Under the pieces are notes generated by a model that searched no databases, was not told where the DNA came from, and saw only the letters and a program-made list of their open reading frames with translations. From Vicia villosa (taxonomy: Eukaryota > Streptophyta > Magnoliopsida > Fabales > Fabaceae): a stretch of DNA of 64,000 nucleotides. Both the position numbers and the translations under genes were made by a program. The first letter of the stretch is position 1, and each line of letters opens with the position of its first letter. Shown here piece after piece: positions 55,152 through 64,000 of the stretch. The stretch lies in NCBI RefSeq assembly GCF_029867415.1, contig NW_026705585.1, positions 520,070-584,069 of the forward strand, given 5' to 3'.

Positions 55152-56912
55152 ATGGCTGGTGAAATTCCAACAAATCCAGCTGCATCTACATCTGGCTCTG
55201 CTGAGCAATACAATGGTAACAATGGTTATACTAGACCACCAGTATTTGATGGTGAAAACTTTGAATACTGGAAAGATAAACTGGAAAGTTACTTTCTTAG
55301 TCTAGATGCTGATCTATGGGATCTTCTGTTGGATGGTTACAAACATCCTGTTAAAGCTACTGGTGTAAGGCTCACGAGAAGCGAAATGACTGATGATCAA
55401 AAGAAAGACTTCAAAAATCATCACAAATGCAGGACTGTTTTGCTGAATGCTATCTCCCATGCTGAGTATGAGAAGATATCTAACAGGGAAACGGCCCATG
55501 ACATATATGAGTCCTTGAAGATGACTCATGAAGGAAATGCTCAAGTCAAGGAGACCAAAGCTCTTGCACTAATCCAGAAGTATGAAGCCTTCAAGATGGA
55601 GGATGATGAAGACATTGAAAAGATGTTTTCAAGATTTCAAACTCTGACTGCTGGATTGAGAGTTCTGGATAAAGGCTACACCAAGGCTGATCATGTAAAG
55701 AAGATTATCAGAAGCTTACCCAGAAGATGGGGTCCAATGGTAACAGCATTCAAGATTGCCAAGAATCTGAATGAAGTTTCTTTGGAAGAGCTTATCAGTG
55801 CCCTGAGAAGCCATGAAATTGAGCTGGACGCAAACGAGCCTCAGAAGAAAGGTAAGTCTATTGCATTAAAATCTAATATTAAAAAATGCACTAACGCTTT
55901 TCAGGCTAGAGAAGAAGATCCTGAAGAATCAGAATCTGAAGAAGAAGATGAACTGTCCATGATCTCCAGAAGGGTGAACCAACTCTGGAAGAGCAAGCAA
56001 AGGAAGTTCAGAGGCTTCAGAAGTTCAAAGAAATTTGAACGTGGAGAATCTTCTGGTGACAGAAGATCTGACAAGAAGAAGGCTGTCTGCTATGAGTGCA
56101 ATGAGCCTGGACATTACAAGAATGAGTGTCCGAAACTTCAGAAGGAGAATCCCAAGAAGAAGTTTCATAAGAAGAAAGGTCTTATGGCAACATGGGATGA
56201 TTCTGAATCAGAATCAGGATCAGACTCTGAAGGAGAGCAGGCAAACTTTGCGCTGATGGCGACAGAAGATGATGGATCCGAATCTACATCAGAATCAGAT
56301 TCTGAACTATCTAGAGAAGAGTTAGTTTCCAGTCTAACAAAGCTTCTTGAATTAAAAGCTCATCTTAGTATCAAATACAAAAAGCTGAAAAAGCAATTTG
56401 AATTTGAAACTAAGAAGCTTGAGTTGGAAAATTCTGAATTAAAAGAAAAAGTTTTAAAATTATCCAATAATGTTGGATCTCCTTCTGATTCAGAAAAATC
56501 CACTCCCAGTCTGAATCATATTCTGAAAGAATATGATTTAAGTTTCAGGAAGTTCTTATCTAGAAGTATTGGCAGAAGTCAGCTAGCTTCTATGATATAT
56601 GCTGTGTCTGGGAACAAGAGAGTTGGCATTGGTTATGAGGGTGAAATCCCATACAAGCTTGAATCTGTGGATGATATGAAAATATCATACAAGCCTCTGT
56701 ATAACCAATTTAAATTTGGCCACTCCCATGATATTAATCACACATCACATGCACAAAGTTTTCACATAACACACACCAAGAAGCATGTGACACAACCTAA
56801 GAAATATCATGGAACTCAGAATAAAAAATATCATGCTGTTCCTCCTGCTAAATATTTTGCTAAACCCAAGTTCAATCAGAACTTGAGGAGAACTAACAAG
56901 AAAGTACCCTAG
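55152..56912 (+). CDS. gag: Gag polyprotein of the SIRE-type copia element
   Basis: 586 residues from the first ATG after the primer site. The N-terminal gag core (RPPVFDGENFEYWKDKLESY, TAHDIYESLKMTHEGNAQVK) forms the particle shell in relatives. A zinc knuckle CYECNEPGHYKNEC at residues 313-326 binds RNA. After it come acidic Ser/Glu/Asp runs (residues about 350-400), a coiled-coil stretch (FETKKLELENSELKEKVLKL) and a His/Lys-rich tail. The stop TAG is at 56910. Long gags with extra C-terminal parts are typical of the SIRE lineage. The frame is intact; pol follows in the +1 frame. Confidence 0.93.
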   Translation: MAGEIPTNPAASTSGSAEQYNGNNGYTRPPVFDGENFEYWKDKLESYFLSLDADLWDLLLDGYKHPVKATGVRLTRSEMTDDQKKDFKNHHKCRTVLLNAISHAEYEKISNRETAHDIYESLKMTHEGNAQVKETKALALIQKYEAFKMEDDEDIEKMFSRFQTLTAGLRVLDKGYTKADHVKKIIRSLPRRWGPMVTAFKIAKNLNEVSLEELISALRSHEIELDANEPQKKGKSIALKSNIKKCTNAFQAREEDPEESESEEEDELSMISRRVNQLWKSKQRKFRGFRSSKKFERGESSGDRRSDKKKAVCYECNEPGHYKNECPKLQKENPKKKFHKKKGLMATWDDSESESGSDSEGEQANFALMATEDDGSESTSESDSELSREELVSSLTKLLELKAHLSIKYKKLKKQFEFETKKLELENSELKEKVLKLSNNVGSPSDSEKSTPSLNHILKEYDLSFRKFLSRSIGRSQLASMIYAVSGNKRVGIGYEGEIPYKLESVDDMKISYKPLYNQFKFGHSHDINHTSHAQSFHITHTKKHVTQPKKYHGTQNKKYHAVPPAKYFAKPKFNQNLRRTNKKVP

Positions 56913-59900
56913 AAATTGTGGGTACCTAAGGAAAAGATTATTCCTATTGCAGATATCCTTGGCGGCAAAGAGGACAGAAAGCAAAATGTCATGGTACCTG
57001 GACTCTGGGTGCTCGCGACACATGACGGGAAGAAGGTCTACATTCCAAGACCTGGTGCTTAAACCAGGTGGAGAAGTCAAGTTTGGAAGAGATCAGAAGG
57101 GCAAAATCATTGGCTCTGGAACCATAAGTCTTGGTAACTCTCCTTCCATAACTAATGTACTTCTTGTAGAAGGATTAACGCATAACTTATTGTCCATAAG
57201 TCAATTAAGTGACAATGGTTATGATATAATCTTCAATCAAAAGTCTTGCAAGGTTGTAAGTCAGAAGGATGGCTCAATCCTATTTACAGGCAAGAGGAAG
57301 AACAACATTTATAAGATTGATCTTTCTGATCTTGAGAAGCAGAAGGTGACTTGTCTTATGTCTGTTTCTGAAGAGAAATGGGTCTGGCACAGAAGATTAG
57401 GACATGCTAGTTTGAGAAAGATTTCTCAGATTAACAAACTAAATCTGGTCAGAGGACTCCCAAATCTGAAATACAAATCAGATGCTCTTTGTGAAGCATG
57501 TCAGAAGGGCAAGTTCTCCAGACCTGCATTCAAGTCTAAGAATGTTGTTTCTACCTCAAGGCCGTTAGAACTCTTGCACATTGATCTGTTTGGCCCAGTC
57601 AAAACAGCATCTGTCAGAGGGAAGAAATATGGATTAGTCATCGTTGATGATTATAGCCGCTGGACATGGGTAAAGTTCTTGAAACACAAGGATGAGTCTC
57701 ATTCAGTGTTCTTTGAATTCTGCACTCAGATCCAATCTGAGAAAGAGTGCAAGATCATAAAGGTCAGAAGTGATCCTGGTGGCGAATTTGAGAACAGATT
57801 CTTTGAGGAGTTCTTCAAAGAAAATGGTATTGCCCATGATTTCTCTTGTCCTAGAACTCCACAGCAAAATGGAGTTGTAGAGCGAAAGAATAGGAATCTA
57901 CAAGAAATGGCCAGAACCATGATCAATGAAACCAATATGGCTAAGCATTTCTGGGCAGAAGCAATAAACACTGCATGCTATATTCAAAATAGAATCTCTA
58001 TCAGACCTATTCTAAATAAGACTCCTTATGAATTGTGGAAGAACAGAAAGCCCAACATTTCATATTTCCATCCTTTTGGATGTGTATGTTTTATTCTGAA
58101 TACTAAAGATCATCTTGGTAAGTTTGATTCTAAAGCACAAAAGTGTTTTCTTCTTGGATATTCTGAACGCTCTAAAGGCTACAGAGTATACAATACTGAA
58201 ACATTGATTGTAGAAGAATCAATCAATATCAGGTTTGATGATAAGCTTGGTCTTGAAAAACCAAAGCAGTTTGAGAATTTTGCAGATTTTGATATTGATA
58301 TATCAGAAGCAGTAGAACCAAGAAGCAAAGCTGCAGAAGCTGGCAGTCTCAGAAGCAATGGATCAGAAGATCAAGTTGCTGCATCTTTAGAGAATCTGAG
58401 AATTTCTGAAGAACCAACTATCAGAAGATCACCTAGACTTGCTTCAGCTCACTCAGAAGATGTGATCCTTGGAAAGAAAGATGATCCCATCAGAACAAGG
58501 GCATTCCTTAAGAACAATGCAGAATGTCAATTAGGTCTTGTTTCTTTGATCGAGCCAACTTCTGTTGATCAAGCTCTAGAAGATCCAGACTGGATAATTG
58601 CCATGCAAGAAGAACTAAATCAGTTTACAAGGAATGATGTATGGGACTTGGTTCCTAGACCAAAAGGATTTAACATCATCGGTACTAAGTGGGTTTTCAG
58701 AAACAAGCTAAGTGAGAAAGGTGAAGTGGTAAGAAACAAAGCCAGACTGGTTGCTCAGGGTTATAGTCAGCAAGAAGGGATTGATTATACAGAAACCTTT
58801 GCACCAGTGGCCAGGTTAGAATCTATTCGTCTATTAATTTCTTTTGCCACTCAACACAACATCACTCTTTATCAGATGGATGTCAAGAGTGCCTTCTTAA
58901 ATGGTTATATAGATGAAGAAGTTTATGTTCACCAACCTCCTGGTTTTGAAGACTCCATGTCTCCAAATCATGTTTTTAAATTAAAGAAATCATTATACGG
59001 ATTGAAACAAGCTCCCAGAGCTTGGTATGAACGTTTGAGTTCCTTCCTTCTGGAAAATGATTTCACTAGAGGAAAAGTGGACACTACTCTCTTTTGTAAA
59101 ACATTTAAAAAGGATATTTTAATTTGTCAAATATATGTTGATGATATTATCTTTGGAACATCTAATGCTACACTTGGAAAGGAGTTTGCTGAGTCTATGC
59201 AGGCTGAATTTGAAATGAGCATGATGGGAGAACTCAAGTACTTCCTTGGGATTCAAATCAACCAAACTTCCGATGGAACCTATGTTCATCAAATGAAGTA
59301 TGTGAAAGAACTTCTGAAGAAGTTTAATCTTTCTGAAAGCAAAGAAGCCAAAACTCCTATGCATCCAACATGTGTACTGGGTAAGGATGAGGTAAGTAAG
59401 AAGGTAGATCAGAAGTTGTACAGAGGTATGATTGGATCTCTTCTATATCTAACTGCTTCTAGACCTGACATTCTCTTTAGTGTTTGCTTGTGTGCTCGAT
59501 TCCAATCAGATCCAAGAGAATCTCATTTAACAGCTGTTAAGAGAATTCTAAGGTATCTGAAAGGTTCTACTAATGTTGGTTTAGTTTACAGAAGATCTAA
59601 AGATTACAACTTAGTAGGTTTCTGTGATGCTGACTATGCTGGAGATAGAATAGAAAGAAAGAGCACTTCTGGAAGTTGTCAATTTCTTGGAAGTCATCTG
59701 ATCTCATGGTACAGCAAGAAGCAAGCTACTATTGCCCTCTCAACAACAGAAGCAGAATATGTTGCTGCTGCTGGTTGTAGCACACAAATGCTCTGGATGA
59801 GAAGTCAGCTGGAAGATTATCAGATATATGAGAGTAACATTCCTATTTTCTGTGATAATACTTCTGCTATATGTTTATCTAAGAATCCTATTTTACATTC

Positions 59901-60081
59901 AAAAGCTAAACATATTGAGATTAAACATCATTTCATAAGGGACTATGTTCAGAAGGGTGTTATATCTTTAAACTTTGTGGATACAGACCATCAATGGGCT
60001 GATATCTTTACAAAACCCCTTGGTGAAGATAGGTTTAAGTTCATTCTGAAGAATATCAGTATGGATTTATGCCCAGAATGA
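56887..60081 (+). CDS. pol: Pol polyprotein of the SIRE-type copia element
   Basis: Open in one frame from 56887 to the stop at 60079; the first ATG is at 56986. Counting residues from 56947: aspartic protease SWYLDSGCSRHMTG near 15-28; pre-integrase zinc site (WHRRLGH, CEACQKG); integrase with catalytic D213 (HIDLFGP), D276 (RSDPGGEF) and E312 (VVERKN), a DD35E spacing; reverse transcriptase with YVDD at 730-733; RNase H with D894 (FCDADYAGD), E935 (TEAEY) and FCDNTSA. All key residues are present. There is no ATG near the frame start, and gag ends in another frame, so production must need frameshifting or the junction is mutated. Confidence 0.93.
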   Translation, partial: GELTRKYPRNCGYLRKRLFLLQISLAAKRTESKMSWYLDSGCSRHMTGRRSTFQDLVLKPGGEVKFGRDQKGKIIGSGTISLGNSPSITNVLLVEGLTHNLLSISQLSDNGYDIIFNQKSCKVVSQKDGSILFTGKRKNNIYKIDLSDLEKQKVTCLMSVSEEKWVWHRRLGHASLRKISQINKLNLVRGLPNLKYKSDALCEACQKGKFSRPAFKSKNVVSTSRPLELLHIDLFGPVKTASVRGKKYGLVIVDDYSRWTWVKFLKHKDESHSVFFEFCTQIQSEKECKIIKVRSDPGGEFENRFFEEFFKENGIAHDFSCPRTPQQNGVVERKNRNLQEMARTMINETNMAKHFWAEAINTACYIQNRISIRPILNKTPYELWKNRKPNISYFHPFGCVCFILNTKDHLGKFDSKAQKCFLLGYSERSKGYRVYNTETLIVEESINIRFDDKLGLEKPKQFENFADFDIDISEAVEPRSKAAEAGSLRSNGSEDQVAASLENLRISEEPTIRRSPRLASAHSEDVILGKKDDPIRTRAFLKNNAECQLGLVSLIEPTSVDQALEDPDWIIAMQEELNQFTRNDVWDLVPRPKGFNIIGTKWVFRNKLSEKGEVVRNKARLVAQGYSQQEGIDYTETFAPVARLESIRLLISFATQHNITLYQMDVKSAFLNGYIDEEVYVHQPPGFEDSMSPNHVFKLKKSLYGLKQAPRAWYERLSSFLLENDFTRGKVDTTLFCKTFKKDILICQIYVDDIIFGTSNATLGKEFAESMQAEFEMSMMGELKYFLGIQINQTSDGTYVHQMKYVKELLKKFNLSESKEAKTPMHPTCVLGKDEVSKKVDQKLYRGMIGSLLYLTASRPDILFSVCLCARFQSDPRESHLTAVKRILRYLKGSTNVGLVYRRSKDYNLVGFCDADYAGDRIERKSTSGSCQFLGSHLISWYSKKQATIALSTTEAEYVAAAGCSTQMLWMRSQLEDYQIYESNIPIFCDNTSAICLSKNPILHSKAKHIEIKHHFIRDYVQKGVISLNFVDTDHQWADIFTKPLGEDRFKFILKNISMDLCPE

Positions 60082-60659
60082 GAAGATGAGAAGATCTTAT
60101 GTATGAGTATCTTCTGAAATGAAATTGGATTTGTTTTTTATAAGAAGTTCTGATTGAAATCAATTAGAAATTGTGATTCAGTTATTACTAACGTTTCATT
60201 GTCTAAGTTGCTTCAGAATCTCTTTAAAAGCAAAACAGCTGTAACTGGCTATCCAGATGGTAAACACGTGTTCACTATTTCTGGACAAGCGTGCGTGCAG
60301 TTGAGGGGACGTCTACTTAGGTAACTGTGCAAATCTCGTCTTTTGTCATTATTATCTCTCCTCACGTCAAATAACATTAAATGCCATTCATCATTTCTTT
60401 ATTGTCCTTCTTTTCTTTTTTATATTCCTCGAACGTTTCCCTCTTCTTTTTCCCTCTATTTATTCCTTCATTTCGTTGCATTTTTTCAACAAGTCTTGGC
60501 TCTCTTTCTCTTTCTTTTTCTCTCTTGTCCAACAAAGTTTTTCTTTGGCATAAACCCTAGTTCATTCATCTTCAACCTAGCGTTCATCATGAATCCTTTC
60601 AACTCAATGAGAACGGATGGAAGGGTTAATCAGTTACAGGATGTGAAGCATATCTTGGG

Positions 60660-60839
60660 ATGGCTCTCCAAGTCTCTTTCAAGACAGATCTCTTCTTTAA
60701 TGCTGTTATCAACATTTATCCAAAGGAAGAAGACCTTCTTGAGTCACTGGAGCCCGTTTGCAACATTAGCTCCCTGTCTATGAACTGTCCCTCACTTCCT
60801 CTTTTGTCTCTTGGATCTCTCCTACAGTGGAGGTTCTAG
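60660..60839 (+). CDS. Small post-pol ORF of the plus-strand element, 59 codons
   Basis: MALQVSFKTDLFFNAVINIY through NCPSLPLLSLGSLLQWRF, stop at 60837. It has the same length as its homologue at 53665-53844. By eye about five residues differ and few changes are silent, so selection is not obvious. A longer frame starting at 60589 (MNPFNSMRTDGRVNQLQDVK) overlaps it in another register and is also partly shared by both copies. Function unknown; it may be a remnant of an env-like or captured gene. Confidence 0.4.
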   Translation: MALQVSFKTDLFFNAVINIYPKEEDLLESLEPVCNISSLSMNCPSLPLLSLGSLLQWRF

Positions 60840-61620
60840 TCTGGACAGGCATGAAGAGTTTTCAAGCTTCCATGGCTGAACAAACTGAAGACCAGAGGGT
60901 TCTTGAGTTGTTTGCGCAGTCTTTGCGTAGGATAGAGTCTTAGTCCTTTGGTCTTTGTAGTTTTTTCTTTCCTTGTTGCATCTGTTTTCCTGCATTCCTC
61001 TTTTGTAATTCTTCTTGTTGAAATCAATGAAAAGTTATTTATGTTTCCTTCCTTTTGTCTCTTGCTTTACATGTGAATCTTTTTATGCTTTTTGATGTTA
61101 TGACAAAAAGGGGGAGAAAATATATGATAAATGATCTGATTAATATTATCAGTTACCGAGTAAAAAGGCTCCCACATTTACTAACAGAACTTGCAAAGTT
61201 CTATGTTTTTAAGTTGTGTTGTTGCAGGAATCAAAGATTCAAGACCAACATGAGAAGCAACAAGATGAATCAAGTTCTTGGATTCTTGAAGCAAGCTGAG
61301 TGCTAGGAAGCTTCAGAATCAGAAGCAAGAAGGAAGAATGATCAGAAATTCTGATAATAGAATATGATCCAAATCATTGTCTATTTGCTCTGATACATGG
61401 TCTATTGGATCTGATATATTCTATATGGCTTATATGGCTCTGATACATATTTTGTGTTCTGATACACACTTTATGTTCTAACTCATTCATGCTGACTTTT
61501 GTCGTTTAGTTTTGTTCTGTAACATTTCAGGATGTAGAGATGCTCTGATGATGCTCTGGTACATTCAACAATGTTCTGATACAATCTAGCATGAAGTGAT
61601 GTAAGAAGAAATTCAAAGCT

Positions 61621-61870
61621 CTGAAGCTATCCTAAAGGGAAGCAGAAATCAGAAGCTGTGAATGTTCTAAAGATCCAGAAAACTCAAGTTCTGAAGCTGT
61701 CCTAAATGGAAGCATGAATCAGAAGCTGTGAATGTTCTGAAGATCAAAGAAATTCAAGTTCTGAAGCTGTCCTAAATGGAAGCAGGAATCAGAAGCTGTG
61801 AGTGTTCTAGGGATCTAAAGAAATTCAAGTTCTGAAGCTGTCCAATGGAAGCAGAAGTCAGAAGCTATGA
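61621..61870 (+). repeat. 70-bp tandem repeat, about three full units
   Basis: The phrase TCAAGTTCTGAAGCTGTCC recurs near 61610, 61680, 61750 and 61820, a period of 70 bp. It is the plus-strand counterpart of 52440-52790, with one unit fewer. Confidence 0.85.
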
Positions 61871-61958
61871 ATTATCAGAAGCAAGAAGCTTATGTGATCG
61901 TCTCTACCGAAATAATCAGGGAAGTCTTTTATTATTAAAGTTCTTCGAGTATTTATTT

Positions 61959-62010
61959 CAGGGGGAGATTATTCATCTCAGGGGGAGATTGTTAATCTCA
62001 GGGGGAGACA
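61959..62010 (+). repeat. Three 20-bp polypurine-like repeats
   Basis: CAGGGGGAGA occurs at 61959, 61979 and 61999, exactly 20 bp apart, about 110-160 bp upstream of the real polypurine tract. The minus-strand element has the same triplet (52311-52370). These could act as extra primer sites for plus-strand DNA synthesis. Confidence 0.85.
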
Positions 62011-62111
62011 TATTCACATGCTTATGCTATAGCTGTGTAATTTGTCTTTAGCCGTCTGCTCTTTCTGATCGCAAATTCATATCATTTATATATGTTTTTG
62101 TCATCATCAAA

Positions 62112-62122
62112 AAGGGGGAGAT
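62112..62122 (+). promoter_or_regulatory. Polypurine tract of the SIRE-type element
   Basis: AAGGGGGAGAT immediately before the 3' LTR start TGTTAG. The site of plus-strand priming in copia elements. Confidence 0.85.
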
Positions 62123-63334
62123 TGTTAGAACAAGATTTGTTTTGATCAATATTCTTAGTTTTGATGATAACAAGGATATGAATTTTGTGTGAGATAATGT
62201 GGTACTCTAATACATTGCAATTTCCCTTTCAGGAAATATATAAAGAGTATGCACAACTCAGCGCTCAGAAGCTTTGTCTCAGAAGGTTCAGCATGCAACA
62301 TCAGAACATGGTCTGGCAAGACATCAGAAGATGGTCAAGGCAGAATCAGAACATGGGTCTATGAAAGCATCAGAAGAACTTGAGATCAGAAGCAGAAGCA
62401 CTGAAGTTCTCATGGTATCACGCTCAGAAGCACTTCAAGGTCAGAAGACAAGAAGATGCTATGCACCAAGCTGTTTGACTCTGATGATATTCAATTATTA
62501 TATTCAAACATCAGATCAGAAGAAAGTACAGGTGGCAGGCTACGCTGACTGACAAAAGGAACGTTGGAAGCTATTAAAGGCAACGTCAGTAGACACAGCG
62601 TGAACAAGGCTCGAGGTAGTTGACAAAAGCGTGAAACATTAAATGCAAAGCTGTACGGAATACGCAAAGCATTAAATGCGCTCAACGGTCATCTTCTCAA
62701 ATGCCTATAAATATGAAGTTCTGATGAGAAGCAAGGTTAACGATTCTGAACGAAACTATTCTGAAAAACTTGCTGAAACGCTATTCAATTCAAAGCTCAG
62801 AAACTTCATCTTCATCAAAGCTCACTACATTGCTGTTGTAATATATTAGTGAGATTAAGCTTAAACGTTAAGAGAAATATCACTGTTGTGATTATAGCTT
62901 TTCAGAAGCATGTGTAATACTCTTAGAATTGATTACATTAATTTGTAAGTAACTAGAGTGATCAAGTGTTGATCAGGATACTCTAGGAAGTCTTAGCTTG
63001 TGTCTAAGCAGTTGTAATTAGAGTGATCACGTGGTGGTCAGGATACTCTAAGAAAGTCTTAGCTTGTGTCTAAGCATTTGTTCCTGGAGTGATCAGGTTG
63101 TGATCAGGATATTCTAGAAGACTTAGTCGCGGACTAAGTGGAAAACCATTGTAATCTGTTGCGATTAGTGGATTAAATCCTCAGGTGAGGTAAATCACTC
63201 CGTGGGGGTGGACTGGAGTAGTTTAGTTAACAACGAACCAGGATAAAAATAACTGTGCAATTTATTTTTATCGTTCAAGTTTTTATACTACACTTATTCA
63301 AACCCCCCCTTTCTAAGTGTTTTTCTATCCTTCA
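62123..63334 (+). repeat. 3' LTR of the plus-strand SIRE-type element
   Basis: 1212 bp, same length as the 5' LTR at an offset of 8269. The differences seen are single-base changes near the start (C/T twice), around the TATA region, in the TGATCA repeats and near the end (AGACT/ATACT). Followed by AGATA. Confidence 0.95.
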
Positions 63335-63339
63335 AGATA
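63335..63339. repeat. Target-site duplication AGATA, right
   Basis: Matches 53849-53853. Joining the two flanks restores a continuous minus-strand 3' region, which proves the nesting order. Confidence 0.95.
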
Positions 63340-64000
63340 TGCTTCACATCCTGTAACTGATTAACCCTTCCATCCGTTCTTATTGAGTTGAAAGGATTCA
63401 TGATGAACGCTAGGTTGAAGAAGAATGAACTAGGGTTTATGCCAAAGAAAGACTTTGTTGGACAAGAGAGAAAAAGAAAGAGAAAGAGAGCCAAGACTTA
63501 TTGAAAAAATGCAACGAAATGAAGGAATAAATAGAGGGAAAAAGAAGAGGGAAACGTTCGAGGAATATAAAAAAGAAAAGAAGGACAATAAAAGAAATGA
63601 TGAATGGCGTTAAATGTTATTTGACGTGAGGAGAGATAATAATGACAAAAGACGTGATTTGCACAGTTACCTAAGTAGACGTCCCCTCAACTGCACGCAC
63701 GCTTGTCCAGAAATAGTGAACACGTGTTTACCATCTGGATAGCCAGTTACAGCTGTTTTGCTTTTAAAGAGATTCTGAATCAACTTAGACAATGAAACGT
63801 TAGTAATAACTGAATCACAATTTCTAATTGATTTCAATCAGAACTTTTTGTAAACAAAAATCCAATTTCATTTCAGAAGATACTCCTACATAAGATCTTC
63901 TCATCTTCTCATTCTGGGCATAAATCCATACTGATATTCTTCAGAATGAACTTAAACCTATCTTCAGCAAGGGGTTTTGTAAAGATATCAGCCCATTGAT
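63335..64000 (-). mobile_element. SIRE-type copia, minus strand: continuation to pol end
   Basis: Reverse complement of 60000-60655 of the plus-strand copy: ATG-containing region, pyrimidine-rich tract, then at 63955-64000 the last codons region of RNase H (the part reading WADIFTKPL in the other copy). The element continues past the window end. One short stretch near 63850 differs (TTTTTGTAAACAAAAATCC). Confidence 0.9.

Larger units (their letters stand above)
60082..62122 (+). other. 3' region of the SIRE-type element, no env found
   Basis: Two kb between pol and the 3' LTR, where SIRE relatives can carry an env-like gene. No signal peptide/transmembrane protein of any length is visible. 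It holds pyrimidine-rich DNA (60390-60540), short frames at 60343-60783 and 60660-60839, a 70-bp tandem repeat and three polypurine-like repeats. Confidence 0.7.
53854..63334 (+). mobile_element. Complete SIRE/Maximus-type copia retrotransposon
   Basis: 9481 bp with two 1212-bp LTRs (TG...CA), duplications AGATA on both sides, primer-binding site, uninterrupted gag (586 codons), uninterrupted pol (about 1044 codons), long 3' region and polypurine tract. The two LTRs differ at only eight positions seen by eye (about 0.7%), so the insertion is recent. It sits in the 3' region of a minus-strand element of the same family. Gag and pol are in different frames, and no env gene was recognised. The layout otherwise suits a potentially mobile copy. 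Confidence 0.95.

Noticed and set aside
57726..57971. Minus-strand ORFs opposite pol (57726-57971, 59119-59364)
   Set aside because: Shadows of the intact pol frame.
60343..60783. 146-codon frame considered as an env gene of the SIRE-type element
   Set aside because: The first half is translated pyrimidine-rich leader (Phe/Leu/Ser). There is no signal peptide followed by an ectodomain and anchor, and the other copy is not open over the same length.

Overview
The window is plant nuclear DNA: AT-rich, with multi-exon GT-AG genes and dense layers of LTR retrotransposons, LINE, Mutator, hAT, CACTA-like and Helitron relics. Its retroelement mix (SIRE/Maximus-type copia, Tat-type gypsy) and repeat style suggest a legume with a large genome. 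That is an inference; no species-specific marker is visible.

Only two host genes look intact, both on the + strand. The first (9413-16356) is a nine-exon ATG18/BCAS3-like WD40 protein of 903 residues, of the plant ATG18f/g/h type (autophagy). The second (32570-33604) is a six-exon histidine-containing phosphotransfer protein of 153 residues, of the AHP type (cytokinin two-component relay). They are about 16 kb apart and show no operon-like link.

Layout: 1-4530 unrecognised AT-rich DNA, a Helitron 3' end and an old LTR-like relic. 4533-7900 internally deleted copia element with target-site duplication ATAAG. 9.3-16.6 kb the ATG18 gene, whose 2.1-kb seventh intron is full of copia LTR relics. 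17.0-18.3 kb LINE 3' end. 18.5-20.9 kb MULE remains with a GRF zinc-finger relic. 21.1-25.6 kb 5' half of a Tat-type gypsy element. 26-31.5 kb second GRF relic, a (TC)48 microsatellite, and LINE-like and hAT-like relics. 32.6-33.6 kb the AHP gene. 34.7-37.6 kb a MULE/OTU pseudogene in a field of ten short imperfect palindromes. 38.65-39.9 kb a hAT transposase relic with a 990-bp TRIM-like LTR element inserted. 41.6-47.1 kb decayed copia element. 47.1-51.0 kb gypsy LTR/PBS, gypsy integrase end and an antisense ORF of the Tat type. 50,989-64,000 a minus-strand SIRE-type copia element that runs off the window, interrupted by a complete plus-strand copy of the same family (53,854-63,334; TSD AGATA; two 1212-bp LTRs).

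Most of the window is therefore mobile-element stratigraphy. The most unusual signals are the palindrome field around the OTU-type MULE, the miniature LTR element, the SIRE-in-SIRE nest with differing repeat numbers, the out-of-frame gag/pol arrangement of the young SIRE copy, its multiplied polypurine-tract motif, and a small ORF kept open after pol in both SIRE copies.
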